Below are positions 32,246-42,855 of a stretch of DNA of 64,000 nucleotides, one piece after another. The DNA is from Jaltomata sinuosa (taxonomy: Eukaryota > Streptophyta > Magnoliopsida > Solanales > Solanaceae). The stretch's first letter is position 1. The number at the start of each line of letters is the position of its first letter. A model generated the notes under the pieces. It saw only the letters and a list, made by a program, of their open reading frames with translations. It had not been told where the DNA came from and made no database searches. The stretch lies in NCBI GenBank assembly GCA_003996215.1, contig QJPP01007522.1, forward strand, positions 62,001 to 126,000, in the 5' to 3' direction. The position numbers were made by a program, and so were the translations under genes.

Positions 32246-35095
32246 ATGGCTGAAGCAGCAGTTTCCTATGTTGCAGAGCGGCTTATTGATCTTTTCCAAA
32301 GAAAAATTGTTTTCCTGAAAAACGTCCAACAAGGAGTTGAAGGAGTGCAAAACGAGCTTATCCGTATGAAGTGCTTCCTGAAAGATGCAGATATGAAGCA
32401 AGAGGAAGATGAGGCCGCAACAATCCGTAATTGGGTATCTGAAATCAGAGCAGTTGCCTACCATGCTGAGGATGTGATTGAAATATTCATCCAACAAGTT
32501 GAGTCCCAACAACGACAGAGTTTCTTCATCAAGTGTGTCTTCTATCCTAAGAAACTATACTTTCTTTACAAAGTGGGGAAGGAGATTGAATCGATTCAGA
32601 CCAGAATTCTTGAAATATCTAACAGTCGTGAAAGATATGGCATCAGGCATATTCTAGGTCTCGGAGATGGGGAAGGGTCAAGTAAAACACATGAGAAGAT
32701 GCGTGAACTACGACGCTCCTCGCCCTTGGTTGCCAATAAGGATGCTGTTGGTCTAGAGAAGCATGTGAGCTCGGTCATGTCAATCCTTCTGAAGGAGGAC
32801 AAACGGCTTCGTGTTGCTTCAATTGTTGGTATGGGGGGCGTTGGCAAGACGACTCTTGCCAAGGAAGTTTATAACCAAACTCAAATCAGAGACAAATTTG
32901 ACACTCGGGCATGGCTTTATGTATCCCAAGATTATAAGCCCATGAAGGTCATCAAGGAACTCATTTTACAACTGGCAAATCCAGAAGAAGATAAAGTGAA
33001 GATAGTGGATACGATGGACAAATTGTCAGAGGCTGGTTTGGAGGAAATGCTCCAGAGGCGTTTGGAAGATACATGCTATCTCATTGTTCTTGATGACATC
33101 TGGACCACAGAAGCATGGGATCTCATTGTCAGGTCATTTCCTGATAATGATAAGTCAAGTAGATTGCTACTTACCAGCCGCAGAAAGGAGGTTGCTTTGC
33201 ATGCAGATGCCCATACTACACCCTACAAACTTAAAGTATTGAGTGAAGAGGAGAGCTGGGAACTCTTTCTCAAGAAAGCATTTGCCGAGAATAGAGAGTG
33301 TCCACAGGACTTGGTGGACGTGGGGAAAGAGATTCTAGAAAAATGTGACGGCTTGCCACTGGCAATCACTGTCATAGGAGGCCTCTTGGCTGGGAAGAAG
33401 AAGCAAAGAAGGGAGTGGCAGAGAGTACAGCGAAACCTCGGTTCATACCTTGTCAAAACTCAAACTTATGGCGTACCAACAATTTTGGCGTTGAGTTATC
33501 AGGACTTACCTCCCCATTTAAAATCTTGCTTTCTCTACTTGGGTCTTCTCCAAAAAGGCAAAGACATCCCTGTGAAGCAACTCATGCACATATGGATTGC
33601 CCATGGTCTTATTCATCAAAAGGGAGAACAAAAATTAGAGGACATTGTGGAGGATTATCTTGATGAGCTCATTGGCAGAAATATGCTTCAAGTAATCCTA
33701 GTTAGCGCAGATGACAGAGTTAAAAGTTGCCGGCTCCATGATCTCCTACGAGACTTTTGTATTGTGAAGGCCAAGGAAGAAATATTTCTCGAGGTAAATA
33801 ATCCATCTATATCCCTCTCTGAATCTCGGCACCATGTCCTTTACTCTCCACTCGAGAGGTACGAGTATTTGGGAAATTCAAAATCGTATATAAGATCCCT
33901 TCTATCCTTTGATCCATCTGCTAAACTAGTTAACCTTGATAGTATTTGTACAAGTAGTTTCAAACTTCTCAAAGTGCTATACATAGACTCTCCTGGTTTA
34001 AAGGTGATCTCAGATAGTATTGGGAAACTATGTTCCTTGAAGTACTTAGGCATAGGATGGAAGACACGCATAAAGAGTCTTCCCCATTCGATAAGTCGTT
34101 TGCAAAACTTGGAAACAATTGATATGCCCATGTCTAGGTATTATTCTGTGGAAGTTCCTAATGTCTTGTGGAAGTTAGAGAATTTACGGCATCTACTTGG
34201 TTACATAAATTCCCCCAGCCTATTGAAGATTGACCTACCTTACAATCTCCAAACTCTAGGCAGCATACCTGTTCATCACTGGATGCACAATGAAAACCTG
34301 ACAAGAATGACTAATCTCCAAAAAGTTGGTTTACTCGTTGAAAGTGATGATAACCTAGACATGGATGGATTATGTGATTCACTTGCAGAGCTTGAGAGCC
34401 TTCAATCCTTGTGCTTGGAAGTAGAGGATAGCTTGCAAATATCTTTGGTTGCTGGTTTATCTAAGTTGAGTCATGTTGTCAAGCTTAAGTTGAAGGGAGA
34501 GTTAGCATCAATACCTGCTAATCCTTGTGTATTTCCACCTAATCTTTGTCAGCTGACTTTGGTGAACTCCGACCTCCATCCAGATTCAATCCAAGTATTG
34601 GAGAAGTTAACCAACTTGTCAGTTCTAAAACTAGTTAATGCTTTTGATCGATATGATCAGCAAGCTGACAGTATGACAATATCGGAGAATGGGTTTCGTG
34701 GACTCAAGTTTCTCAGGGTGGATCAACTAATGTGTATAAAAGAGATGAAGCTAGGGAAAGGTGCAATGGCAGGACTCAAATGCATGCAAATCTTCAAATG
34801 CTACTCGTTGAGGAGACTCCCAAATGAGTTGATATCATTGACTAACCTTGAGAAGCTGGAAATTCGAGAAATGCTTGAAGCATTTATAGCTAGGCTTCAA
34901 GTTTCAGATTTGCACAAACTCCAACACATTCCCAACATTGTGGTTGGACATCCCAGTACAGATTATGAAGAATGGATTCAAGAACTGGAGCGTGAAAATA
35001 CCATTAGAAAGATCAGGTCACATGCACAGGTATTAAGAGCAGCAATTTTGTTCAAGGCAGTGGGAGAGAGGAGTACAAATGTCAATACTGATTGA
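32246..35095 (+). CDS. CC-NB-LRR disease resistance protein (RPP13/RPP8-like)
   Basis: 949-aa intracellular immune receptor encoded by a single exon. The N-terminal coiled-coil domain (about 1-150) has the EDVID-type motif HAEDVIEIF (73-81). The NB-ARC domain follows: P-loop GMGGVGKTT (195-203), kinase-2 LIVLDDIW (279-286), RNBS-B LLLTSR (307-312), GLPLA (369-373), and an MHD-type motif in which His-Asp is kept as RLHDLL (496-501). From about 540 onward there are leucine-rich repeats with LxxLxxL spacing. No stops or frameshifts, so it looks functional. The ATG chosen begins MAEAAVSYVAERL, the standard start of this class. Family knowledge says such proteins sense pathogen effectors; which pathogen cannot be told from sequence. 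It is the only NLR seen in the window. Confidence 0.94.
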   Translation: MAEAAVSYVAERLIDLFQRKIVFLKNVQQGVEGVQNELIRMKCFLKDADMKQEEDEAATIRNWVSEIRAVAYHAEDVIEIFIQQVESQQRQSFFIKCVFYPKKLYFLYKVGKEIESIQTRILEISNSRERYGIRHILGLGDGEGSSKTHEKMRELRRSSPLVANKDAVGLEKHVSSVMSILLKEDKRLRVASIVGMGGVGKTTLAKEVYNQTQIRDKFDTRAWLYVSQDYKPMKVIKELILQLANPEEDKVKIVDTMDKLSEAGLEEMLQRRLEDTCYLIVLDDIWTTEAWDLIVRSFPDNDKSSRLLLTSRRKEVALHADAHTTPYKLKVLSEEESWELFLKKAFAENRECPQDLVDVGKEILEKCDGLPLAITVIGGLLAGKKKQRREWQRVQRNLGSYLVKTQTYGVPTILALSYQDLPPHLKSCFLYLGLLQKGKDIPVKQLMHIWIAHGLIHQKGEQKLEDIVEDYLDELIGRNMLQVILVSADDRVKSCRLHDLLRDFCIVKAKEEIFLEVNNPSISLSESRHHVLYSPLERYEYLGNSKSYIRSLLSFDPSAKLVNLDSICTSSFKLLKVLYIDSPGLKVISDSIGKLCSLKYLGIGWKTRIKSLPHSISRLQNLETIDMPMSRYYSVEVPNVLWKLENLRHLLGYINSPSLLKIDLPYNLQTLGSIPVHHWMHNENLTRMTNLQKVGLLVESDDNLDMDGLCDSLAELESLQSLCLEVEDSLQISLVAGLSKLSHVVKLKLKGELASIPANPCVFPPNLCQLTLVNSDLHPDSIQVLEKLTNLSVLKLVNAFDRYDQQADSMTISENGFRGLKFLRVDQLMCIKEMKLGKGAMAGLKCMQIFKCYSLRRLPNELISLTNLEKLEIREMLEAFIARLQVSDLHKLQHIPNIVVGHPSTDYEEWIQELERENTIRKIRSHAQVLRAAILFKAVGERSTNVNTD

Positions 35096-36250
35096 TTTGC
35101 TTTTTTTTCTTTTGAACTTTTCTGTTATGTGTTTTCTACTAGCAAGAGGAAAATCTGACTATTACCAGTTCAGGAACATGCATTTAAAAGAAGCATTTTC
35201 TTTCTCCGTTATTCTTTTTTCATTTTTGCACTAGGTCTGACTGTCTGAGTATGTTTGGAATGACAGAAAAATGTTTTTTCCCTCCTTAATTTCCAATGTT
35301 TACTACCTTGAAATTTTTGAAAATGTTCTCCACAGAAAAAGTTCCCCATCAAAATAGTTAAAAAAAGATAGAAGAAGAAGAAGACGACGACGACTTCTCT
35401 AGCTTGGAAACCAAAGTCATTTTCTTTTACAAATTTTGCAACACCCCTTCAATCTTGTTGTTTCAATCCAAATCGGATTCAGAATTTAAATTTTATGGTT
35501 TCAAAGATTTAAATTGCAACTCTCGAAAGTCTAGTTAATATACAATAATAACTAGACTAATTAACGAGTATCAATATTCAATATATATTCAAAAAAGTAA
35601 GGAACAACCTATACACAACATATGGATATAAACATCACTATTACAATTATATTCTATGATTTGTCATATTTTGAAAACGATCAATGATCGTCTCATTAGA
35701 TCAACGATCTCATTAATAAAACCCTGAAAACCACCACACACAAATTACCACTCCAAGTTTTTATAATTTAAAGTCAATTCAATTAGATGACAATTTAAGA
35801 ATTTCACTATTCAACCTATACTAGAGAAGAAATGTTGCAAATTCTGTTAGAATAAGTAAGTAAATTTATCTTATATCAGCAAAAAGATATGAAAAGATGA
35901 CACTGCAATTGTACAATTACTAACTTGAATTGGTGGAAAACTTAAGCCCAAGTGTCGAGCTACTCGGAACTCCGGTAGAGATGACTTCGTCGGCGAGTGC
36001 TACGGTGGCTGCCACCAAAATCTTCTCTTAAAGTTGAAACCCTAACTTTGTCAGTTCTCAGTTTTGTTTGGGCAATTGGACCTTTTTTTTTTGAAGGGCA
36101 TAACTGTATTCTCAAAACTAGAATGTCCATAAAAGGAGAAAGATGAACCGGATTTTCTATAGCTTGCCATGGGCAAAACTCCAAATCACCCACCAACTTT
36201 CAGGAAATTTACAGAACTACCCCTACACACAGTCCTCTGTTCCTGCTCTT
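35096..36250. other. Spacer between NLR and PPR genes
   Basis: NLR 3' UTR, then AT-rich spacer with a GAAGAAGAAGAAGACGACGACGA simple repeat near 35370. The part from 35950 to 36250 has a higher GC content and probably belongs to the PPR promoter or leader. No gene can be supported. Confidence 0.45.
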
Positions 36251-36392
36251 CTACTTCGCCGGCGACTTCACTCTTTTAGCAAATGTCTTCTGAGCCGACT
36301 CCTTTTTGGCTGCTGCCTTCCGTGCAGCTTTCTGAATGGCACAATGTAAGCCGTTCTTCATTTTTAGTTCATCTTCTATAGCGTTTTTCCTG
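36251..36392 (-). pseudogene. Possible fossil terminal exon, antisense to the PPR leader
   Basis: On the minus strand a good acceptor (TTCCTCTGCAG) at about 36393 opens a frame reading KNAIEDELKMKNGLHCAIQK and then a strongly basic Ala/Lys tail ending RVKSPAK, followed by a stop near 36248. The composition resembles the C-terminal exon of a nuclear or ribosome-associated protein. No upstream exons are visible, because the sequence upstream on this strand is the PPR gene. I do not recognise the family, and it may be chance. Confidence 0.25.
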
Positions 36393-36424
36393 CAGAGGAA
36401 GGAAAAAACTATGCATGCAAAAGA

Positions 36425-38269
36425 ATGATGAATAGAACGTATAGAAATGTAGTGAATAGGCTTAGCCCAACCTCTCAATTCCCTTCCCTGAAATCATCCA
36501 TTGAATCTCTTTGCAATGCCAAAAGGCTTACGGAAGCTCTAATACTTGCTTTTAACAACCCCATCGAAGCAGACTATACTATTTACTCGAATATGATTCA
36601 GCTTTGCATTGACCTAAAGGCTCATAAGCAGGGTCGTTTGGTTCACTCCCATCTTATAACTACTGGGTTTCCTTCAAATGTTCATTTGGGAACCAAGTTG
36701 ATCATTTTCTATTCGATGTCTGATGACATGGTGTCCGCCCGCAAGCTGTTTGATAAAATGCCTGAAAGGAATGTGGTTTCATGGACTGCACTTTTATCTG
36801 GGTACTCTCAGAATGGGGATCCACAAGAAGCCCTTAATGTGTTTGTTGCTATGCGTAGGGAAGGGGTGAGAGCAAATCAGTTTACTTATGGAAGCGTTTT
36901 GAGGGCGTGCACTAGTGTATCATGTATGAATTTAGGGAAGCAAATACAAGGGTGCATTCAGAAGAGCAGGTTTGTGGATAATTTGTATGTACAGAGTGCG
37001 TTGGTTGATTTTAATTCTAAGTGTGGACAGATGGAGGATGCTTTTTGTGTTTTTGAGTCAATGGCAGAGAGGGATTTGGTTTCTTGGAATGTCATGATTT
37101 CTGGACATGCTTTTCGAGGTTATAACACCGATGCATTTCTGCTGTTCCGTTGGATGTTCAGACAAGGTATACTCCCCGATTGCTTCACATTAGGAAGTGT
37201 TCTCAAAGCATCTGTAGGAGGTGGCAAGTGTGGTGGACTAGCGAAAATCAGTATGATACATGGATGTATCATTCGACTTGGTTATGGGTCGTATAGTATT
37301 ATTAGTGGAGCATTAGTTGACGCCTATGTGAAATGTGGAAAACTGGCCAATGCAAATTATATATACAAGAAGATGCAGAACAAAGACAGGATTTCATGCA
37401 CTGCGCTAATTACTGGATACGCACGTGAAGGTAAAAATAGCAGTGAGTGCCTGGAACTCTTTTGTCAATTACATCGGAATCATAGGGAAATTGATAGCAT
37501 TATTCTATGCTCTATGATCAACATATGTGCCAATACAGCGTCACTGTCTTTGGGAAGACAACTACATGCTATTGCGATCAAATTTCAAAGCACTCTTGAT
37601 GTGGCGATGAGTAATGCTTTAGTTGATATGTACGCAAAAACAGGAGAAATTGAAGATGCCAACAATGTTTTTCAGCACATGACAGAGAAAAATGTAATAT
37701 CATGGACGTCAATGATCTCTGCATATGGTGTGCATGGTCGAGGAGTCGATGCAGTTTCATATTTTAAGAAGATGGAGTGTGAAGGTTTTGAGCCAAATGA
37801 TATAACATTCTTGTCTCTCCTGTTTGCTTGTAGCCATAATGGGTTGACTGCTGAAGGATGGGACTGTTTCAGTAAGATGGTTAGAAAATATAAAATTGTT
37901 CCAAGAGATGAGCATTACTCTTGCCTAGTGGACATTTTTGCACGCAGTGGCTGTTTGAATGAATCATATGATTTGATTTGCAGGATGAATATAAAGCCTA
38001 GTGCCTCTCTTTGGGGTTCAGTTCTTGGGGCATGTAGCATATATGGCAATATGGACCTTGGAAAGGTAGCAGCCAGGCATTTGTGCAATATCGAACCTAC
38101 GAATGCTGTTAGCTATGTGGTTCTAGCAAGTATGTATTCTGCAACGGGCTTATGGGATAGCGCTTGGAAGGCACGAGATTTGGTTCAAACAAGAAGGTTA
38201 CCAAAAGATCCTGCTTACAGCCTTTTTCATTCTGGCTATGATATGGTAGCACTTCTACCTACTGGCTGA
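36425..38269 (+). CDS. Pentatricopeptide repeat protein, PLS class with E motif
   Basis: 614-aa RNA-binding protein in one exon, of the organelle RNA-processing or editing type. About 12-14 repeats in P-L-S order start near residue 48, with the usual phrases NVVSWTALLSGYSQNGDPQE, YVQSALVDFNSKCG, DLVSWNVMISGHA and NVISWTSMISAYGVHGRG. The C-terminal EHYSCLVDIFARSGCLNESY block and the NAVSYVVLASMYSATGLWDS block are the E region. There is no DYW domain, so an editing role would need a partner deaminase. An N-terminal targeting peptide is likely but weak. Met1 or Met2 could be the start (two adjacent ATGs). The target RNA is not predictable by eye. Confidence 0.9.
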   Translation: MMNRTYRNVVNRLSPTSQFPSLKSSIESLCNAKRLTEALILAFNNPIEADYTIYSNMIQLCIDLKAHKQGRLVHSHLITTGFPSNVHLGTKLIIFYSMSDDMVSARKLFDKMPERNVVSWTALLSGYSQNGDPQEALNVFVAMRREGVRANQFTYGSVLRACTSVSCMNLGKQIQGCIQKSRFVDNLYVQSALVDFNSKCGQMEDAFCVFESMAERDLVSWNVMISGHAFRGYNTDAFLLFRWMFRQGILPDCFTLGSVLKASVGGGKCGGLAKISMIHGCIIRLGYGSYSIISGALVDAYVKCGKLANANYIYKKMQNKDRISCTALITGYAREGKNSSECLELFCQLHRNHREIDSIILCSMINICANTASLSLGRQLHAIAIKFQSTLDVAMSNALVDMYAKTGEIEDANNVFQHMTEKNVISWTSMISAYGVHGRGVDAVSYFKKMECEGFEPNDITFLSLLFACSHNGLTAEGWDCFSKMVRKYKIVPRDEHYSCLVDIFARSGCLNESYDLICRMNIKPSASLWGSVLGACSIYGNMDLGKVAARHLCNIEPTNAVSYVVLASMYSATGLWDSAWKARDLVQTRRLPKDPAYSLFHSGYDMVALLPTG

Positions 38270-39226
38270 TACATGAAAATGATCCAGATCTTCCTTGTAA
38301 TGTTTCATACTACCTGGAATTTTTGAAAGTAAGTTTTGGTAGTTATAGTTTCAACGTGCCGTGATGATGCAATGAAACTAATCAACTATGAATAGGTATT
38401 CAAAAACTTGAGATAGTATTGAAAATATTTATTTTTGGTTAAATTCGTTTTGATTGTATTGAAATGGGCATTGCATATGTGACCTTCATCTGATAGCATT
38501 CCTTCTTTACAGAGAAGCCTATTATCGTCCCAAAGCTGGAGGATGTGGCTTCAAACGAGAGGTTTTAATGTGATGAAAAAAGATGGGACTGTGACAATGC
38601 AGAGGAGTAGTAAAGAAAGGAGAAAAGGGCAGCTAGCAATTTTTTTCCAGATTTTTCAAGATTACACCTTTCATGTGATGGAAGTGCAAAAGAATCAGGG
38701 GACACAGGAAGAAATTCTTTGATCAGGGCTTGAAGACTGCTCTTAAAGATATTGTCTGGACATGGCAAGGTTGTTAGCAGCAGCAACAAGTTGAAAATCA
38801 AGATGATGCATGGGGAGGGGGGGTGTATCTTGTATCTGTTTTGTTTCTCTTTCTCTTCTTGTTTTTGATTGATTTGGATATTTTTGAAGTTGAAAGGCAG
38901 CTGCTTCATTAGAGTATATTGTATAAGATCTAGTAGGTACATATCAACTGAATGCACAAATAAATGATGAAGAAGCAAGTTATCCTTGTACCTTTTCTCC
39001 TCTTTTTCTTATATTCCCATCTGCTTTTGCTTGATAAGTTAGTAATAAAGAGAAATATATTTCATGAAAAATAGACGTCTTTATTAAAGTATTTTGAAAG
39101 AAATAAGAAGCTTTATTGCTCTTCTCAGTCTCCCCTTCTTTTTTACGTAAAAATTATGTTGGCACTGCATGTTCATACATCATATATATATGCAAGTATT
39201 ACACTAATACTACGAAGTAAAGAAGT
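38270..39226. other. PPR 3' region and spacer
   Basis: PPR 3' UTR followed by spacer. An open frame of 137 codons on the minus strand (38565-38978) has a hydrophobic stretch and no recognisable domain, and is not called as a gene. Confidence 0.45.
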
Positions 39227-39467
39227 TACCCCCTCTGTCTCAATTTATGTGACACTTTTTTTCTCTTTAGTCTGTTCTAAAAGATGCCACCTTCTATAAT
39301 TAGAAACAACTTAACTTTAATATTTCCTTTTTATTCTTAATGAAATAATTTACTATACACAAATATCTAAGGTTTATTTTTAAATTTTAAAAATGTTGCT
39401 TTATTTCTTAAACTTTGTGTGAAGTTAAACGGTGCCACATAAATTGAGACGGAGAGAGTAATTGTTA
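39227..39467. mobile_element. Stowaway MITE
   Basis: Left end CCCCCTCTGTCTCAATTTAT, right end ATAAATTGAGACGGAGAGAG, clear inverted repeats with the body 'gtgacacttttt...gtgccac'. About 240 bp; the right side continues into TAA. Confidence 0.78.
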
Positions 39468-39713
39468 ATGTGCTTACAACTTAGCTGAGAATCTGCTAAT
39501 GCTGGATGCAGGTATTAGTCAAAAAGTACCTAATTAACCTGCAATCGCCCCCAGCCGTTTTTTGAATCTTTAAAAAATATGCTTGAACCCGCCCTGCATA
39601 AACTTAAACCTGTACCACCTCACAGAGAAACTGTCACTTCGAATTCGATAAACTGTGTATCTCAAACTTAGGTGAAGAGGAAGAGAGAAAAAAGAAATAC
39701 AAATGAGAAAAAG

Positions 39714-39787
39714 TGCTCTTGTTGAGAGTCGAACTCAAGACCTCCCGCTTACTAAACGGGTGCTCTAACCAACTGAGCTACAAGAGC
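39714..39787 (-). tRNA. tRNA-Thr (AGU)
   Basis: A full 74-nt cloverleaf: acceptor GCTCTTG pairs with CAAGAGC, D stem GCTC/GAGC, anticodon stem CCCGT/GCGGG with loop TTAGTAA (anticodon AGT), T stem TTGAG/CTCAA with TTCGACT loop, discriminator A. CTTTTTC follows as a Pol III terminator. Nuclear tRNA; the 3' CCA is not encoded. Confidence 0.92.
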
Positions 39788-40007
39788 TGGACGAAATGAG
39801 TTTCAAACTCTTATAACAAATCCTTTGTTATCAGAACAGAGAATTTAGAGCATACAAGTGCGGACCTCTCAAGTAAAATAAAAACATGGTTTACCATGCA
39901 AAATTTCAAATCACTAGACGCATTAATAACAGTGTTATTAGTATAACTTTCAATCTCATACTGCACATTCACCCTCAAATTTTGTGTTGTTACAAATAGG
40001 GGCAGAG

Positions 40008-40133
40008 CTAGAGTGTCAGCTACAAGTTCGATCGAACTCAGTAGTTTTCGTTCAAACTTTAGATGTATTTGTCTTAAAAATCTATTCAGTGTGTATATCT
40101 TATTACTAATTTAGAACTCAATAACTTAAAGAG
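40008..40133. mobile_element. hAT-type MITE fragment, interrupted by a solo LTR
   Basis: Starts with AGGGGCAGAGCTAGAGTGTC, the 'ggggcggagctag' Solanaceae hAT-type terminus, and continues with 'gttcgatcgaactcagtag' and 'tttagaactcaataac'. The solo LTR at 40134-40546 is inserted in it; the sequence after 40552 continues the AT-rich body. Confidence 0.5.
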
Positions 40134-40546
40134 TGTTGGGATCGAAATCGAGAGGGCGTCATGCAGAAGCTATTAATTACAAACCATTAAGGCGATAAAT
40201 CAGATGACAAAGAAAAACATACTAAAAACACAATATTATTATATGATTTGGCCAATTGGCCTACATATTAAAAACTAAAACTAAAAACATAAAGACTTAT
40301 TGGGAGAATAATCTCCCCCTAAACGAAACTCTCTAAACGACTACATTGTGGATGCTATTGTCTTGATTTGAGAAGAGGGATCTTCAATTTATAGAAGTCT
40401 AAACTTCTCCTCCAAGAAACGGTTAACCAATTATGGAAGAGTTATTTTCCTATTAGGAAACCTTTTCCACCAAGAAAACCTTTTCAAGGTAAAACACAGT
40501 TATGGTATAATTCAGTAAAGTAGGAAATTCAGGGCAAACCCTAACA
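40134..40546. mobile_element. Solo LTR of an LTR retrotransposon
   Basis: 413 bp beginning TGTTGGGATCG and ending ACCCTAACA, so it has the TG...CA termini with short inverted ends TGTT/AACA. A perfect 5-bp target duplication, AAGAG, flanks it (40129-40133 and 40547-40551). No internal retrotransposon domain is adjacent. A solo LTR arises by recombination between the two LTRs of a full element; the superfamily cannot be told. Confidence 0.85.
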
Positions 40547-41175
40547 AAGAGATTACTCAAAACTCATTAACTTTAAATCTTAGCTGATCCGTTTCCATTT
40601 TCAAGCTAATATTTCGTTTCTTTGAAAGGAGAGTCTGATACGTATACAACATATACCAGCTAGGAAGTAAGTAGAAGTCTTTATTTACCTTTTGTTTTAA
40701 CAATTTTGTCTTTATTAAAAACTTATAGTATATAATATGAACAGATAACGCCATATATATATAATGTATCAATGGGTTGCAGGAAGATGCAACAACACAG
40801 GCGCAAAGGCTTAAGGGGGTAAGAATTCACCCGCACCTGATACTTACATCAAATCAATAAATGCATGACATGTATTTGTATATAGAATTTTAGTAATTAA
40901 CCATGTCTCTAGTTAACATATATATGCCTTAACTATAATACTAAGTAATTAAGTACTAATATTCTATTCTTCTTCTTATTCCAACTTCTAAGACAATTTA
41001 ATGGAAATGGAAAACTTTCCTTATACAATATACAAAGATAATGGGGCTTATTTATATACGTAATCAGTTTGAGTTACCAATTATGCCTGCCAATTAATTA
41101 CATGCATAAAAAGAACAAGTTCAAGCCAATTCCTCAGGTTTATCTTCTTTTTTTCTTGTTTTGTTTACTTGTTAG
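40547..41175. other. AT-rich spacer
   Basis: No gene or defined repeat seen apart from the continuation of the interrupted MITE at its left edge. Confidence 0.45.
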
Positions 41176-41350
41176 ACCCATTATCTGATATTCGTATTTG
41201 GAGCCTGATTAATCCAGATTCATATATTGCATGGTCCAATTTAACAAAAAAAAATTCATTCTCATGAAGGCTTGCACCCAAAACCTCTGATTAAGGATGG
41301 AGAGACCAAACTATCCCAACCACAACGCATGTTGATAATTCCTCAGGTTT
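41176..41350 (-). mobile_element. tRNA-derived SINE, minus orientation
   Basis: The minus strand has the same body as the SINE at 45553-45725: 'ctctccatccttaatcagag', 'ggttttgggtgcaagcc' (B-box region), and a 3' part reading 'aatctggattaatcaggctc' then 'caaatacgaatatc'. An internal A-rich stretch is the former tail-side spacer. Confidence 0.6.
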
Positions 41351-42855
41351 ATCAATCTCAACATGACTCTTTAAATATGGGTAAAGGTAAAGTAATGTTT
41401 TCGAAAAGTATAGAGATCAAAGGAAGTTGGATATAAAAGAAATTAACTGCATGCAAAACATAAATCAAAAGGCTCACAATTAGTGTTTTGTATCTCTGAG
41501 TACGTATTTTTGGTTCTGCATGGTTTCGTTATATTTTTATTTAGTTCAACAAGCTAAGTCCCCAGTACTAAGTGGATGTGGTGAAATCATCTATAGTGGA
41601 ATAGTCATTTATGGTAATGAGAATGATTACTCTCGCTAATCGGCATCTTTTTCCTTGCTCGCAATGTAGAAGTCATAAATTTTGCTAAAAATATTCAAAT
41701 TAAATTTCATATATTTATAGTAGTATTATTTTCATATACACAATATAATTTTCTGATAAAAGGTATTTAAGTGGCCACTTTTCAATTTATGTAGCTATGC
41801 CACTAATTGGTATATGATTATATATTGATCAAACGTCATATCACATGTGAAACAAAGTTAGCAGCGATACTAACTCCAGTTTAATTTACATTAATGTTAA
41901 TCGCTACTGTTTTACCCATTACCACTCATTTTCAATATTATTTCCATTTCAAAGATTAACAAACTCAAATTTTCGGTTTAGTCTTTAACACTAAGTAATT
42001 AGTATGTTAAAAATTATTTATATCTATAAAGTGATGGAGAAATTGCATTTTGTACAGATTCATGTCTAGTGGTCGTGGATGAGAAGGGTTAAATATTCAG
42101 GCTAAATACTCGGTGAAACAAGTAGTACTAAGAATTGAAATTACATTTTTATCCTTACTTTTATATATTTGGTCAACGTAGAGAGAAAATTATAAAATAA
42201 TTCTAAATTCCATGGAATTATAGTTCTCTGGTTACAAGTCCAATTATTTACTGTAAGTTTTCTTTTTATGTGAATTTATTGATTCCTTAATATTTTTTCA
42301 GTAAACTTTACATGGTAACAAACAAATCACATATTTGTTTAATAAAATAATCAGAAATATTGGAAAAAATAGTGGTCAAAGAATAAAAAAATAGATTTGA
42401 CTCGAAATATAAAGTTATATAAGGTGGGAGACAGAGATTAATTATGTAGTACTTCAATTTATACCAATTAAAACAAAATATTATTTAGAATATATTTTTT
42501 TTTACCTGATACACGTGATGAAGAAGAACTCCCATACTTACCATTTTACCGCCGCACGCCACACACTGAAAAGGATACAATTCAAACGAAATATCCGTTG
42601 AAACAAAAATAGGAAATTACAGTTTTATCCTTATTTAGATTTGTCCGACACAACATATAAATATCGCCACACATGCCAGGGCTACACTTAATTAAGCAAA
42701 GCTAATGTCACCTAGAGTAGAACACTACAAACCATGAAACCAAAAATCAAAATAATCTACCATACCCTAAAAAAAACCTTACGATAATCGCAAAATATGT
42801 CGACCAAAAAGCACTAATACACTAGTTACCTAGCTAGAAATTGCTGTTGAGAATT
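41351..42855. other. AT-rich spacer downstream of the WRC gene
   Basis: No gene is supported. The part at about 41660-41816 resembles the small hAT-type MITE at 46077 (shared 'ttttcatatacacaatataa' and end 'tagctatgccacta'), but its left end is eroded. The stretch nearest 42855 is probably the 3' UTR of the WRC gene. Confidence 0.5.

Noticed and set aside
38700..38830. Possible microRNA precursor (string ending gatgatgcat on +)
   Set aside because: It superficially recalls miR172, but the order of bases differs and I found no matching arm for a hairpin.
38565..38978. 137-codon open frame on the minus strand after the PPR gene
   Set aside because: It has a hydrophobic stretch but no recognisable domain, no upstream exon or clear leader, and a base composition like the surrounding spacer. 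It is kept only as a note.
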